From Turnera subulata (taxonomy: Eukaryota > Streptophyta > Magnoliopsida > Malpighiales > Passifloraceae), in the NCBI GenBank assembly GCA_028386065.3, contig JAKUCV010000342.1, forward strand, positions 199,074 to 263,073: 64,000 bases of DNA. The letters run 5' to 3'. The position numbers and the translations under genes are program-made. The notes under the pieces are model-generated. The model worked only from the letters and a program-made list of their open reading frames with translations, made no database searches and had not been told where the DNA came from. Shown one piece after another: positions 35,401-47,437 of the stretch. Positions within the stretch are counted from its first letter, which is position 1; each line of letters begins with the position of its first letter.

Positions 35401-38400
35401 AGGTGCAGAAATGCTCATATATTTGCATGATTGACTTGTTTTGAATTGAAGTTGGAGGAAGTTGTTATTTTACAGTACTCTTTTGGTTTATACATGCATT
35501 GATTTCTTTATGGCAGGGTGAGACTTCTGTACCAGAAGCTCCGAAAGATGCTGCTGCTGCTGCAAAGGTATTGTCTTCGTAGGTGTTTCTTGCGAGTGAT
35601 TTAGAACTTATCCATATTTGTAATTTGATCCTTTATCCTCAATACCTAGAATCTTCTAGTTAATGGATCTTCCTTGCACGTACTTAGTTTATCAGTTTAT
35701 TTTGAAGCCAAAAGAAATGAGTCCATGGTTTGAATTTGGCCCTGCATTCAATTGGGAGAATTATGATTCCATGCTTTTACTTGTTTTTGCATCTAGATAT
35801 AGAATCTACATTTCATTTTAGTAGAATTCAGCAGGGGAATTGTCAGGAGGATGCACAGGTTCAGGAAGTGTTTGCACATCATATTATGAACTTTCCTCTA
35901 CTGCTTGTTAAAGCAAAATGAAGATGGAACCCACAAGATCACCTGACACTGCTTGCTCTGAATGTGGTTACAGTTTTCATATAAGGATACATGAAGTGCT
36001 TCTGTTGACTTTTGAGTCTTTGTCTGTGTTAATAGTTTACTATTCCAGTGAAATGTTAGTGTCTGCAACCACCTCAGTCGGTGCTGACATTTGTGATGTA
36101 GGGTAGAGAATAGAATAGAGAAAAGAGGACTCAAAATAACAAAGATTCTAGTGGAATACTTAAACAGAATTGAATAGGAACAAAAGTTTGATAATTAGGG
36201 TTTAAAAACCCTAGATGTTTAGTCAAAATAATATAATAATAAGCTATTGAAACTAGAGCTAAGATAACCTATTTATACTAGTGAAAACCTAAATATAAAA
36301 TGAATACTGCTAAAGTATGCGTGAACAGTGATACGTGAACAGTAACCGGCCCAGCATGAAACAAAATAAAATATTAAAATACTAATAATTATGCTCCTGC
36401 ATCAGTTTGCGTCATTCGTTTACACATGATCGGGCTCACATAACGCTTGCAAATCCTGTCTCTGGTGTATCTTGTGTTTAATGACCATGTTTATATGCTC
36501 CATTTCAGGATAGTTCCTTTCAAGCAGTTTTGCCAACTGTTCGTCAACATATTATTGACGGTTTCACTCCCAAGGCGCTAGACATCTTTCAAAGGGAGTT
36601 TGAATTTTTTGACAAAGTCACCTCCATTTCCGGTGTTCTCTTCCCACTGCCAAAGGACGAACGCCGGGCTGGTATACGGAGGTGTACTTCTGATGCTTGT
36701 AATGCTTAATTTCATTATCTTTCTGTTTTATATCTTGCTGCTAAGTATGTTTTGTGCATTCCTCTGGCAGGGAATTGGAAAAAATTGAAATGATGGGAGA
36801 CGACCTCTATTTACCTACTGCTCCTAACAAACTTGTCCGGGGCATTCGGACGGACAGTGGAATACCTTTGCAATCAGCTGCCAAAGTCCCTATAATGATT
36901 ACTTTTAATGTGGTTGATCGTGGTTGTAGTGATGATGATATAAAGCCCCAAGCTTGCATATTCAAGGTAAGTTTTTAAAATTTGTTATCGTGAGCCAAAA
37001 CCCTATCTTTGGATGAGACGTAAGAAATGGTCTTAAAATGTGTAGGTATAATTTTATCCGCATATGAATTTTCATTGTTTACAAATTAGATCACACACAG
37101 TTTTGTTGCAATAATAATTTGCATTTTGAACTCTAGTGAATATGATGGTTGCCAAAATAGGGCCTCGTTCAAGGGAACTAATATTGCAGGATGAGAATCT
37201 GTCTTTATTGAATTCCTTCATTTTGAGTTTTGACACTGGTTTAAGCTCGGCTTATGTTTACCTCTCAAGGTTGGTGATGATTGTCGACAAGATGTTCTTG
37301 CTCTTCAAGTGATATCCCTTCTTCGGGATATATTTCAAGCAGTTGGACTTAATCTCTATTTGTTTCCTTATGGTGTTCTCCCAACTGGCCCAGAGAGAGG
37401 TATAATTGAGGTGAGTTTATCTTCAACATTTCATTAAGTTGGAGTGTTGTTTTGTCCCGCTCAACTCAATGAATAGATGTACACATTTGCTGAGGCAATG
37501 CTGTCGGGGAGGTTTAGCATCAGTACAACTTTATTAGATTTCTTGTGTTTTTTTTCTGCTGTATCATAGTAGTCATGTGGCATTGATTCGTTATTATAAA
37601 ATCATCTTAGTGGAGTTTTCTTGCTGGATTCAAAGCGTCAGCGTGCTCATAAATTATGATGTGCTGTCCTTTGATTTGGCGTGTCCAAAGCCTGTAGTGA
37701 ATCTTTTGGTTTGAGAGGCTTTTTGTAATATTTTCATGTATATGCTTGTTATCATGATATGCAGGTCGTACCCAACACAAGAAGCAGAAGTCAGATGGGT
37801 GAAACAACAGATGGCGGTCTGTACGAGATTTTCCAACAGGACTTTGGGTCTGTTGGTTCTGCTAGTTTTGAAGCTGCACGTGAGAACTTCATCATAAGCA
37901 GTGCTGGTTATGCAGTTGCAAGTCTTTTACTTCAACCAAAGGATAGACACAACGGAAATCTCCTTTTTGACAAGTAGGATTTTTTTTCATTTTTTGCCCC
38001 TTTTTTTTGCTGAGTTGCAAGTAGTTGCTATTTGCAAGGGTTTACTTAATAATAAATTGACTGATGGATTAGAATTTACATTACAAGTTAGGGAATTGGG
38101 CTTATCAAAAAAAAAAAGAAAGAAATGGGAATGGGAATGGAGCATGGTAGATGACATCATACCCAGCTATAATCACTTGGCTTCGCCTGGCCCAACTAGT
38201 TCCGCTTGTTAACATGAAATTTCATTTTAAATTGTTATCTTAAAAGGTAGAATAGCAATTATTGTACATATATGTAAAATGCAGTTTGGGGAGGCTCGTT
38301 CATATTGATTTCGGTTTCATCCTGGAAACGTCACCTGGTGGAAATATGCGCTTTGAGAGTGCACACTTCAAGCTGAGCCATGAGATGACTCAACTATTGG

Positions 38401-38801
38401 ACCCATCCGGTGTTATGAAGAGTGATACGTGGGTCCAATTTGTGAGGTAAAACATGTGCATGCTTTTCTGCATCCTAACTGTTCTGTGAACATATAGATA
38501 TGAGAAGCTTGCTTGCTCAATTTGCTACCCTTGTGCTCCCAGCTTGTGTGTCAAGGGGTACCTGGCAGCTCGTCGGCACATGAACGGGATAATCAGTACT
38601 GTGAACATGATGCTAGAAAGTGGATTACCTTGCTTCAGTAGGGGAGATCCGATTGGAAATCTTCGTAAGAGATTTCATCCGGAGATGAGTGAGCGTGAAG
38701 CTGCTAATTTTATGATTCGTGTATGTATGGATGCTTACAACAAGTGGACCACTGCTGGCTATGACTTGATTCAGTATCTGCAACAGGGAATTGAGAAGTA
38801 A
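23472..38801 (+). CDS. PI4KA1: Phosphatidylinositol 4-kinase alpha (type III), complete 26-exon gene
   Basis: Makes PI4P from phosphatidylinositol, chiefly at the plasma membrane. Exons: 23472-24461, 24914-25255, 25340-25501, 25602-25772, 25920-26078, 26169-26296, 26397-26697, 27943-28111, 28332-28549, 29230-29388, 29505-29684, 30334-30861, 30950-31309, 32903-33117, 33481-33655, 33988-34124, 34269-34419, 34625-34891, 35325-35402, 35517-35567, 36509-36681, 36771-36966, 37270-37410, 37765-37973, 38285-38446, 38543-38801. All introns are GT-AG and phases agree throughout. The product is 2,026 aa, the usual plant length. The N-terminus is a helical solenoid, and the PIK helical domain covers roughly 1500-1690. 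The kinase has a Lys near 1743 (AAKVP), catalytic loop DRHNGN (about 1877-1882), HIDFG (about 1893-1897) and the conserved end YLQQGIEK. Exon 20 encodes an Ala run. I see no disabling change. Confidence 0.95.
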
Positions 38802-39577
38802 ATAAAACTTGAGCTTGTCAAAATTGTATATGGTTACTAGTAATTTTGTAGTTTAATAGTCTTATGACACCGGTGATTCTTTCCAAGGAGCTCCCACTTT
38901 AGAGATTGCCGAGATCAAACCGGCAAAAGTAAGTAAGTTCTTTGTAATCTAGTGGTGGGATTCCTGCTGAGGTTTGTAATTTGTAAATGGGTACAGTTGC
39001 CCTTCTGATTAGTTAATGAAATCTGTTGTTCTTTGCCCTGGAGCACGGAGCTTTCTGTCTTGAATGGGCGCGTACTCCGGGTCTTTCTGTCAGCTTGGAT
39101 TCCGATTAACCTGCCGATTATATTATTAATTGTAGGCATAAGCGTAGCATTTCCTATATCAATTGCATAAATTTCGGATCAATTTTGATAATTCCCTGTA
39201 TCAGTGACTGATTTCATGCATTTGAAAGTAAAAGATGGTAGTTTTCTTTTCCGGTTTCCTATTTGTATCTGGAGCTCTGTTCCGACTAATTCGGATATGG
39301 ATTTGACCTGGGTTGCATACTTGGTTATGGTAGATAAGTCTCCTAATAAGAATTTTTTGCATATACGAGGATTCGAATTTGAAACCTTGCTTAAGTAGAA
39401 TTAAATCGCTTACCATTAAGACCAACCTCACATTGTTAATAAAAGATAGTAGTTTGATCATTTCCTGTTGCTGAATTCTGGAGAAGTAATATGCAAAAGT
39501 AATGCATGAAAGCCTAGCGAGTACTAGAAATTACAACAGGTACAATCAACTATCCACTGACAACCAAACTTCTTTAA
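38802..39577. other. Convergent 3' intergenic region
   Basis: PI4K ends here on the plus strand and transporter A ends on the minus strand, 776 bp apart. The PI4K 3' UTR probably occupies the left part, with AATAAA in the stop context at 38800. A SINE-like insertion fills much of the right part. Confidence 0.6.
39228..39436 (-). mobile_element. tRNA-derived SINE-like element, minus strand
   Basis: On the minus strand, a degenerate A-box-like segment (TGGTCTTAATGGTAAG, about 39408-39425) is followed about 30 bases later by a B-box-like ATTCGAATCC (about 39369-39380). Such spacing is that of an internal Pol III promoter. The body continues towards an A-rich end near 39230. No target duplication was identified, so the boundaries are approximate. 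Confidence 0.4.
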
Positions 39578-41944
39578 TCATGCTGCAGCAGTACTAGATT
39601 CGCTCTTCTTCTGCTCATCCTTTAAAGCATACCTCCACCCGAAGAAACGACCAAAAAGCACCTCCATATCTTCAAGACTTCTACCCCGTGTCTCAGGATA
39701 AAACGCATAGAAGAAGAGCCAACCTACTGCAGCAACTCCAGCGAAAAGGAAAAATGCCCCACCAATGGTTATAGCCTTGTACAAAGACAAGAAGGTTGTA
39801 GATATGACCCCGCTTGTGATCCTACTCGTTGCCACTCCCAGACTCGTACCCTGAGCTCTTAGTCTCAGTGGAAAGATTTCGGAACAATAAATCCAAGTGA
39901 TTGGACCTATTCCTATTGAAAAGAAGGCAACAAAAGCTAAGATCATGGCTATGCTTAATCCAATAGCCCAATTTAGTTTCTCATCCGAATTATCCACCAT
40001 TGTAAGTGCAAACCCAAGAGTTGTTAATGATACTACCATACCCCCAAGACTGCTTAGAAGCAATGGCCGTCTTCCAACCCTGTCTAGTAGAAATGTTGCC
40101 ACCAAAATGAATAAGGTTTTGACAAACCCAACAGCCACAGTTGCTAGTAACTTATGATTATCGGATGTGATCCCTGCCTTTTCAAAAATTCTGGGAGTGT
40201 ATAGAACAACAGCATCTACACCCGGGGCTTGCTGGAAGAAATGTACACCAAGAGCACATAGTAAAATGTGGCGAGTAGTTGGTGTAGATTTAAGGAATAA
40301 TTCTGTCCATACACCCTCTCCATGACTTTTTTTTGGGACTTGAACGATTTCGTCGTTGCAATCTTGAGGAATTCCAATGACTTCTTTAATACTTGCAAGT
40401 CTTTCCTGGGCTTCTTCTTTGGTGTCGGATGTCTTCTCAAGAACTCGCTTGGCATCACCAAGTCGTCCTTGCATAACCAACCAACGAGGTGATTCGGGCA
40501 TGACTATGATAATTAGCACCAAGAAAACCGAAGGTATTGCACCGATTCCAAGCATGAAACGCCAACCTATATTGGTTGGAAGCTTAGAGAATGCATAGTT
40601 AGATACGTACCCAAGTAAGATGCCACCGTTGATGAATACCTGTTAAGAAAAGGCAGAAAATAACCATAAACCCAAAAGCAAGATTTTTTTTTTTTTCTTA
40701 AAACACAGAATCATGCATGCCTTCTGGTTTGAATTTTATGGTAATTAACATGCAGAAGCATTGTATAGGGTTTGTTCTAAAAAAAAAAAATTCTAGGAGG
40801 TTGTAAAGATGTCAACACAAGCGTGACTGTACAGTGACTATATGGTAACCTAGCCAGTACTGGACGCACTGGCAATTGTTGTGATGGACTAGGAGCAAAA
40901 TGGTAAAAGAGGTTGTAAATGACATGTCGTTTGATCAGGGAATTCTAATAAAGAAGAACTCGGAAACGGAGGGAAAAGGCTAATGCCAATTTAAATTTAC
41001 ACGAACAGAATTTGCAGTTTATTATAAGCGAAAGACAAGGTTGCAAAGCATATTAACATTTTCATATGTAGTATTTTCAATATATATTTTCTTCATGATA
41101 AATCGTTTAATAAGGCTGGCAACACTTAAATAGGGTCAAGTAGTCAATTTTGTCGGTCCAATAATTTAATTTTTAAAAATATCAACTTTTAAGAAGAAAG
41201 GACAAAAGTGCATTATATCTGTTCCTTCATTGATCTTTTCTATTTAAAAATAATGGAGATAAACCCAAGTGTATAGCAAAAAAGAGCAGAGGCCAGTGTG
41301 GATACATACTTCTGCAAATGAAGTGAGAAATCCGCGAGAAGATGCCGGGGAGACCTCAACTGTGTAGACAGGGGCAATCATTAGAGCATACCCAATTCCA
41401 ACGCCAGCCACAAAGCGACCCACCATGAGAAAAGCATAGTTAGTGGCAAATCCCATGAGCAGAGCCGCAACAAAGAAAATCACTGCAGCCACCACTATAG
41501 TGTACCGGCGGCCTATCCAATCAGAAGTCCGGCCAGCGGCGGCCGCGCCGATGAGGCAGTACAAATTTAAAGTACCCACGAGTACTTCTAGTTGTACGTC
41601 GCTGATTTTGAGTTCTTCTTTGATGTAGATAGCAGCTCCACTCATTACCCCGAAATCTGTTGAACAAGGTATTCATTCATATACATAAATAAGTTAAGTA
41701 TCATGGTTAAGTTGTACAAAGAGTACATAGAAGGCATATAGTAAAAATGTTAAGATGTAAAATGAAACTAAGAAAATTGGTTTGAAGAGAACTCACCATA
41801 TCCGAGTAATACAGAACTCATAGAAGCCAAGATTGCACAAGCAAAAGCGTATTTGTTGGTCTTGGGCTTTCTTATTACATCGCTATTTGCAGGTCTTTGC
41901 TTAGGATTGGAGTCTAACTCTGTGTTGTTGATAGTATCAGCCAT
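39578..41944 (-). CDS. Polyol/monosaccharide:H+ symporter, transporter A (3 exons)
   Basis: Major-facilitator sugar porter of the plant PLT/PMT group, expected in the plasma membrane with 12 transmembrane helices. Exons on the minus strand: 41944-41797, 41656-41310, 40639-39578. GT-AG introns, phases 1 and 0, product 518 aa. Signature motifs are GRTSDWIGRRYT, GRFVAGVGIGYALMIAPVY, SPASSRGFLTSFAE, PESPRWLV, GRLGDAKRVLEKTSD, FFQQ, DRVGRRPLL and PETRGRSLEDME. The segment after FFQQ reads APGVDAVVLY, whereas transporter B has ITGIDAVVLY. Pro in the segment after FFQQ, near the sugar-binding helix, is unusual, so substrate choice may differ. Length and splice frame are intact, so it looks functional. 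The exact substrate (sorbitol, mannitol, inositol or hexose) cannot be read from sequence. Confidence 0.93.
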
Positions 41945-43112
41945 AACTCTGGGAGGGAATGGAACAGAGCAGAGGGACCGTGTGTGTTTTAACGTTCATG
42001 TAAGGAAATAATTCAGTTCAAATGGCTTATTATTGCTGCATGTTTTAAAGGCAAGCTTACTCCATGCTCATTTGGGATATTTCAAATATGAATTGACCCC
42101 TAGGAGTAAACAATTAAAATTAATTCAAAGTGTTCTTCAAGGCATTGCACCATTTTTGGTGTGGGTCATATCATATTCATTGGCAACGACACACACATCT
42201 ATGTTTATCTTGGTGAAAATCAAATCATGATACAAAGAGATCAAAAATATAAAAAGATACTAGAATATTATAAACCGCAGAGTTTAATTAATTAATTAAT
42301 ATTTTTTGAAGAAGAATTATCCCAGCAGCCGGACAAATTAGTACTTTCAAGTCATACTAATTATTATGGGATAACTATGTCGATCATGTTAAGGACGAGC
42401 TGTCAACTCGTGAATATGCATATTTTCAATTGTAACGTTGAAAACTCTATTGTCTTCCTCCGTCGAGGACAAAGCTCATATCATATGTAGGTGCGCATGC
42501 CTCCTGCCCCACAAGAAAACATAAAAAAGAAATTGAGGTAGATCCATGATAAGCGGATTATGAACTAAATATTATTATATACTTGCAAGTTGCAAATGAA
42601 TTTTGGACGTAACATTGTCAATAGTCAATGCAGAAGTGACATTTTTATTTATTTTTTCAATAAAAAATAATTTGGTTAGAGTGGATGCTTTGCAATTAAT
42701 TAATAGAAGCATCATCACAAATAAATATAATACAGCTCACGTACAACAACGATTATGGCAGAGCTAGAAGCCAACGTGGGGGACACTGGCGATCCAGGGA
42801 AGCAATTGGCCGCCACCTGATTTGCTTATCTTAATGTTTTATTTTATCCTCTGCAAATAGGTCTGGGAGCGTCCGGCCGGCTATTGCTGATCTATACAAG
42901 TTTGGCATACACAGGTTCTTTAAAAAAAAAAAAATTATTCATTGATATATATTAAACCAGTATACTTTTCGTGCATTACATTACATGGACTTGATTGTAT
43001 TTGTGTTTGTTCTTCTATTTAAAATAAAATTTTAAATACTTTATAAAAAGATTTTCTTAAAAAAAAAATTACACATAAACAATGATGAATGAAAAGGAAG
43101 AAGTCATTTCAT
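41945..43112. other. Upstream region of transporter A
   Basis: About 1.2 kb between transporter A and the LINE B fragment. AT-rich with poly(A) runs near 42919 and 43060. No gene is seen. The promoter of transporter A should lie in its left part. Confidence 0.5.
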
Positions 43113-44219
43113 TTATGAAATATTCCTACTGACATCTTCACAAGCCAGTTGAACAAGGGCATCCGGCAAGTCCTGATGCCACAGAAAGTTCGGGCAGCTA
43201 ACAGTTGCCCAACGATTAGTAAAGTCTGCAACCTTATTACAAATGCGAGGAATATAATGAAAAGAACAGTCTGAAAATAAAGAAGACAAAATATCCTTAA
43301 TAAGGATGCCAAATTGTGTAGAGTTCGGCTGGCGGGAGTTTAGAGCTTGAATCACCACCAGACTGTCTGTTTCAGCAATGAGCGCTGAGAATTGAAGAGA
43401 ACGAGCCAACTGCAACCCCAACCGCATAGCAATAGCCTCACCTTCGCGAACCGTGAGAGTAGCAGGTACAAACTGAGCTTGAGCTGCAACTATCTGGCCG
43501 TAAGCATCACGTAGAACTACTCCAAGCCCCGAACCAGAATCACCAATCCGGGACTTGTCAGAGTTGAGTTTGATAAGACCAGGAGGTGGAGGAGTCCAGT
43601 GTGAAGTACGAGGCTGGGCACTAGCCGGGTTAATCACGAACTGAGCCTGCTGATATTGCTGCAGAAGATCCAAAGCTGCGCTAACAATCTGGTTCTCTGG
43701 GATAGTATGATTTTGGAACAATAGCATATTGCGCGCTTTCCACATGTTCCATAAAACCATAAGGCAATGCTCCACCGCTGACCAACCCAGCGACAAGGAT
43801 ATATTGTACAGCCAGTCTCTTCCGCTATACATTCCACCAACCGGAGCCGAAACAATAAAAGGATAGTTCTGCCAAATCCGGGTAGCCCATGGACACTCAA
43901 AGAACAGATGGAGAGAAGTCTCCCAAGTATGATGACAGTAAGGGCATTGATCAACCACTGGAATACAACCGGCCACCAGATTGGATCGGACTAGGAGGAT
44001 ATCAGTGCAGAATTTCCAGGTAAAAGATCGAATTTTCGGGGGTATACCAAGCTTCCAAAGATGCCTCCACCAACACTTCCAAGATGCGTCAGTTTCCGAT
44101 TCTCGCAAGGAAATCTGTGGGCAAAGATGATCCAAAGCAAGATGGTAACCGGTTTTTTTAACAGAATATTGGCCTGTGTTGGTAAAGTACCAACCTAGCT
44201 CATCAGCTTGATCACACAA
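43113..44219 (-). pseudogene. LINE B fragment: zf-RVT and RNase H region, open for 368 codons
   Basis: The C-terminal third of a plant L1-type ORF2. The zf-RVT region has the pattern W..LWKLGIPPKIRSF.WK followed by C.YC and H.FF.C..A..IW. An RNase H domain follows, with NSDKS, REGEA, ETDSLV and NKVAD as the four acidic positions. The first position reads NSDKS where NxDGA/S is usual. The frame opens with TTG rather than ATG, so the copy is 5'-truncated, yet it has no stop or frameshift over 1.1 kb, which suggests a recent insertion. It lies between the two transporter genes on their strand and represents a different LINE lineage from LINE A. Expression is not implied. Confidence 0.85.
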
Positions 44220-44910
44220 GGGTCACCGGAGGTTAGTAGTGTAGTTGATTGAATACTCTTCCACCATAAAAGAAAAAAAGAACTAAATTGAGTATAAAGG
44301 AAATAAATTGAAAAGGTATATGACGGTTTTGAGTATTCAAGTACAAGTTATCTTTGTATAATAATCAGTTCGTATTTTATTCAAGTTATTTTTACGCTTA
44401 GTTTGTATTATGGGTTAGGCCCTAATTATATTAATAAATTTCCGGGTTTTGGTTTAAGCCACCGGGTCGATAATTCACATGTTCGTTGATTGGGTGCCAC
44501 CGAGACCAGTAACAGTACCCGTCACTTTTGCTGCCAGCATATCTCTATATCATATGTTCCCCCCGGCAGCTGAAAACACATGTCTTTGGCATTAATGGCT
44601 GTCACTCGCAACATGATACAGTGCATTTCTTTCTGTTCGAAACATGATACAGTGCATTATTGACATACATTACTGGAGAAACAAATTATTATCTTGCTTC
44701 TCATTAAAATATCTCTCTCTTTCTTCTTTTTTTTTCTTAATCGTTTCAGAGCATTACAATCAACTTTCTCTACACCCCACCACAAGCTTTTTTCTTTTAG
44801 CCTGAGCCCCACTCTCTTCCCCATAAAGTAAAAGAAAAAAAGGGACATCCACATCCTAATATAAGACACTAAAAGAAATCTTTAACCAAAGTCCTATAAC
44901 ACTATCTAGT
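44220..44910. other. Spacer between LINE B and transporter B
   Basis: AT-rich, with T-rich and C-rich stretches near 44700-44840. It includes the probable 3' UTR of transporter B. No additional gene is seen. Confidence 0.5.
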
Positions 44911-47437
44911 TCATGTAGTAGTAGTAGTAGTAGCCCCCAACTGGATTTGTCCATTATTTGCACCATTAACTTGGCTGCTGCTATTCTTATGGTCATCCTT
45001 GCCAACGGACCTCCACTTGATAAATTTTCCAAAGAGCACCTCCATATCTTCCAAAGTCCTACCTCTAGTCTCAGGGAAAATGAGGTAGAAGAATACCCAA
45101 GCCACACATGCAATTGATGCGAAGAGGAAGAATGCCCCACCAATGGTTATCGCCTTATACAACAATATAAAAGTAGTAGAAATCACCCCACTTGTGACTC
45201 TGTTCACTGCCACACCAATACTCGTCCCCTGAGCCCGTAGCCTCAATGGGAAGATCTCAGAGCTATAAACCCAAGTGCATGGGCCCATCCCAATAGAGAA
45301 AGTAGCCACGTAACACAACACCATAGCTATACTCAAAGCCACGGCCCAGTTTAGCTTCTCATGCGAATGGTCAATCACCGTAAGTGCAAACCCAAGAATT
45401 AGTAGCGAAAATATCATCCCACTCATACTGCACAGGATCAGCTTACGCCTACCAATCCTGTCCAGTAAAAAAGTGGCCACCAGGATAAATATAGTCTTCA
45501 CGAACCCAACAGCCACCGTCGCCAGTAACTTCATATTGGAGGACGTGATTCCTGCCTTCTCAAAGATTCTTGGACTGTAAAGCACAACTGCGTCAATACC
45601 CGTTATTTGCTGGAAGAAATGGATTCCTACACCACACACCAAGATATGGCGGACCGCCGGAGTAGGGTTGATGAACAATTCCCTCCACACGCCTTCGCCG
45701 TGGCTTTGCTTTTGGACTTGGACGATGTCGTCGTTGCAATCTTGAGGGATTCCGGCGGCTTCTTTGATGTCGGCTAGCCGGAGTTGGGCTTCTTCTTTGC
45801 TGTCAGAGGTTCTATCAAGAACTTTCCTGGCGTCGCCTAGCCTGCCTTGAAGGACCAACCAACGAGGGGATTCGGGCATGATTAGAATAATCGCGGCTAT
45901 GATGACCGATGGGACTGCACCGATTCCAAGCATGAGTCGCCATCCTAAGTGGAGTGGGAGCTTGGAGAATGCATAGTTTGATACGTAGCCTAGCAAGATC
46001 CCGGCATTAATGAACACCTGCGAGAAAAATGGCAAATCATATGGTTTAGTTTAATTCGTTTTGTCACTTTTGTGGTGTTTAATTTATTGGCCGATTAATT
46101 ATACAACCAAAAATGACAAAATAAAAACCATTTTTTTAAGTTTCATGTTCCTTGTGGTTGGTTAGGGATAAAAATTACTTGTCTATATACAGTCTTACTA
46201 TACGTAATTAAAAAATTGAGACTCTGTCACACATGTATTACACGTAACGACACAATTTTGGTGACGGTTTTCTAACCAATACAGACCCTTGATGATAAAT
46301 AGAAAGACTCAAATTTCTCTTTTATTGTCCGCAAAATACTGAACTCAAATTTCTTATGTATTAAGAAGTTTATGTCAGTATAATTAGAACACAACTCGTC
46401 TCCTACTATAAAGTGTATCAAAATTTCACTAAAAAAATGTATTAAAATCTTATTTTGCCCGCCATGATTGCAACTGATCACATTTTTTTTAATAAAGGTA
46501 CGTACTTAAAGGTTTGCGTTTCAAACTTTTTGGGAGACAGTTACTATTAAGATAAGTTGTTAAAGAGCAAGTAAATAATGGATAAATCTATGTCACTCAA
46601 ACATCCATTTAGTACAATACAACCAACCAAAGATTTTCTTTTTTTTTTTTTTAATCTTACTTTTCCCATTTTAAAAGTACTATACGGACATACCACTTGA
46701 GTATCCAATTTCAAGTAAATAATAACACATCCATAATATCCATACCTCGGGGAATGAGGTCAGGAATCCACGAGAAGATGCAGGGGAGACTTCAGCTGTG
46801 TAGACGGGGGCAATCATGAGAGCATACCCAACACCAACACCGGCAACAAAGCGGCCAACCATAAGAAAAGCATAGTTGGTTGCAAATCCCATCAGCAGAG
46901 CTCCGACGAAGAAAATGGCTCCGGCCACCACGATGGTGTACCGGCGTCCAATCCAGTCCGAAGTTCTGCCTGCAGCGGCAGAACCCACCAAGGAGTACAA
47001 ATTCAGGGTACCCACCAGAAAACTCACTTGTAAATCGCTGAGCCTGAAGTCATCTTGTATGTAGATAGATGCTCCGCTCATTACTCCAATATCTGTAACA
47101 TGACATGTATATAAAAGTTATATTACTGGCTTAGATTTACAAATCTTGGAAAATGTAAATTATATAATAATGGTGTATGTATAAGGATGTGGGTCTGGTA
47201 ACGCAAATGTAAAGCCAGTGAAAATTATTTAGGACGGTGAATATATTATGTTCATGAAAATAATGGATATTGGAGAGACCAAATGGCTTGGCTTGAAAAT
47301 ATGTACTTACCATATCCAAGTAAAACAGAAGTCATGGAAGCCAATATTGCACAAGCAAAAGCAAACTTGTTCCTCTTTGGTTTCTTTATGGGATCGAAAT
47401 CCGCTAGTGTTTTCTGAGACTGGGAGTCCATGGCCAT
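44911..47437 (-). CDS. Polyol/monosaccharide:H+ symporter, transporter B (3 exons)
   Basis: Paralogue of transporter A with the same three-exon structure. Exons on the minus strand: 47437-47311, 47092-46746, 46017-44911. Exon 2 is 347 bp in both genes. The product is 526 aa. It has the same sugar-porter signatures: GRTSDWIGRRYT, GRFVAGVGVGYALMIAPVY, PESPRWLVLQGRLGDARKV, HFFQQITGIDAVVLYSPRIF, DRIGRRKL and PETRGRTLEDME. The C-terminal tail is longer than in A and ends in a run of Thr encoded by a GTAGTAGTAG-type microsatellite at 44913-44933. Two ATGs stand in frame at 47437 and 47431, and I use the first. Tandem arrangement and identical introns indicate local duplication. Confidence 0.94.

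Noticed and set aside
36098..36420. Possible small transposon in PI4K intron 20, with TGATGTAGGG and CCTGCATCAG as candidate ends
   Set aside because: The ends pair only over about nine bases with a mismatch, and no target duplication is visible.
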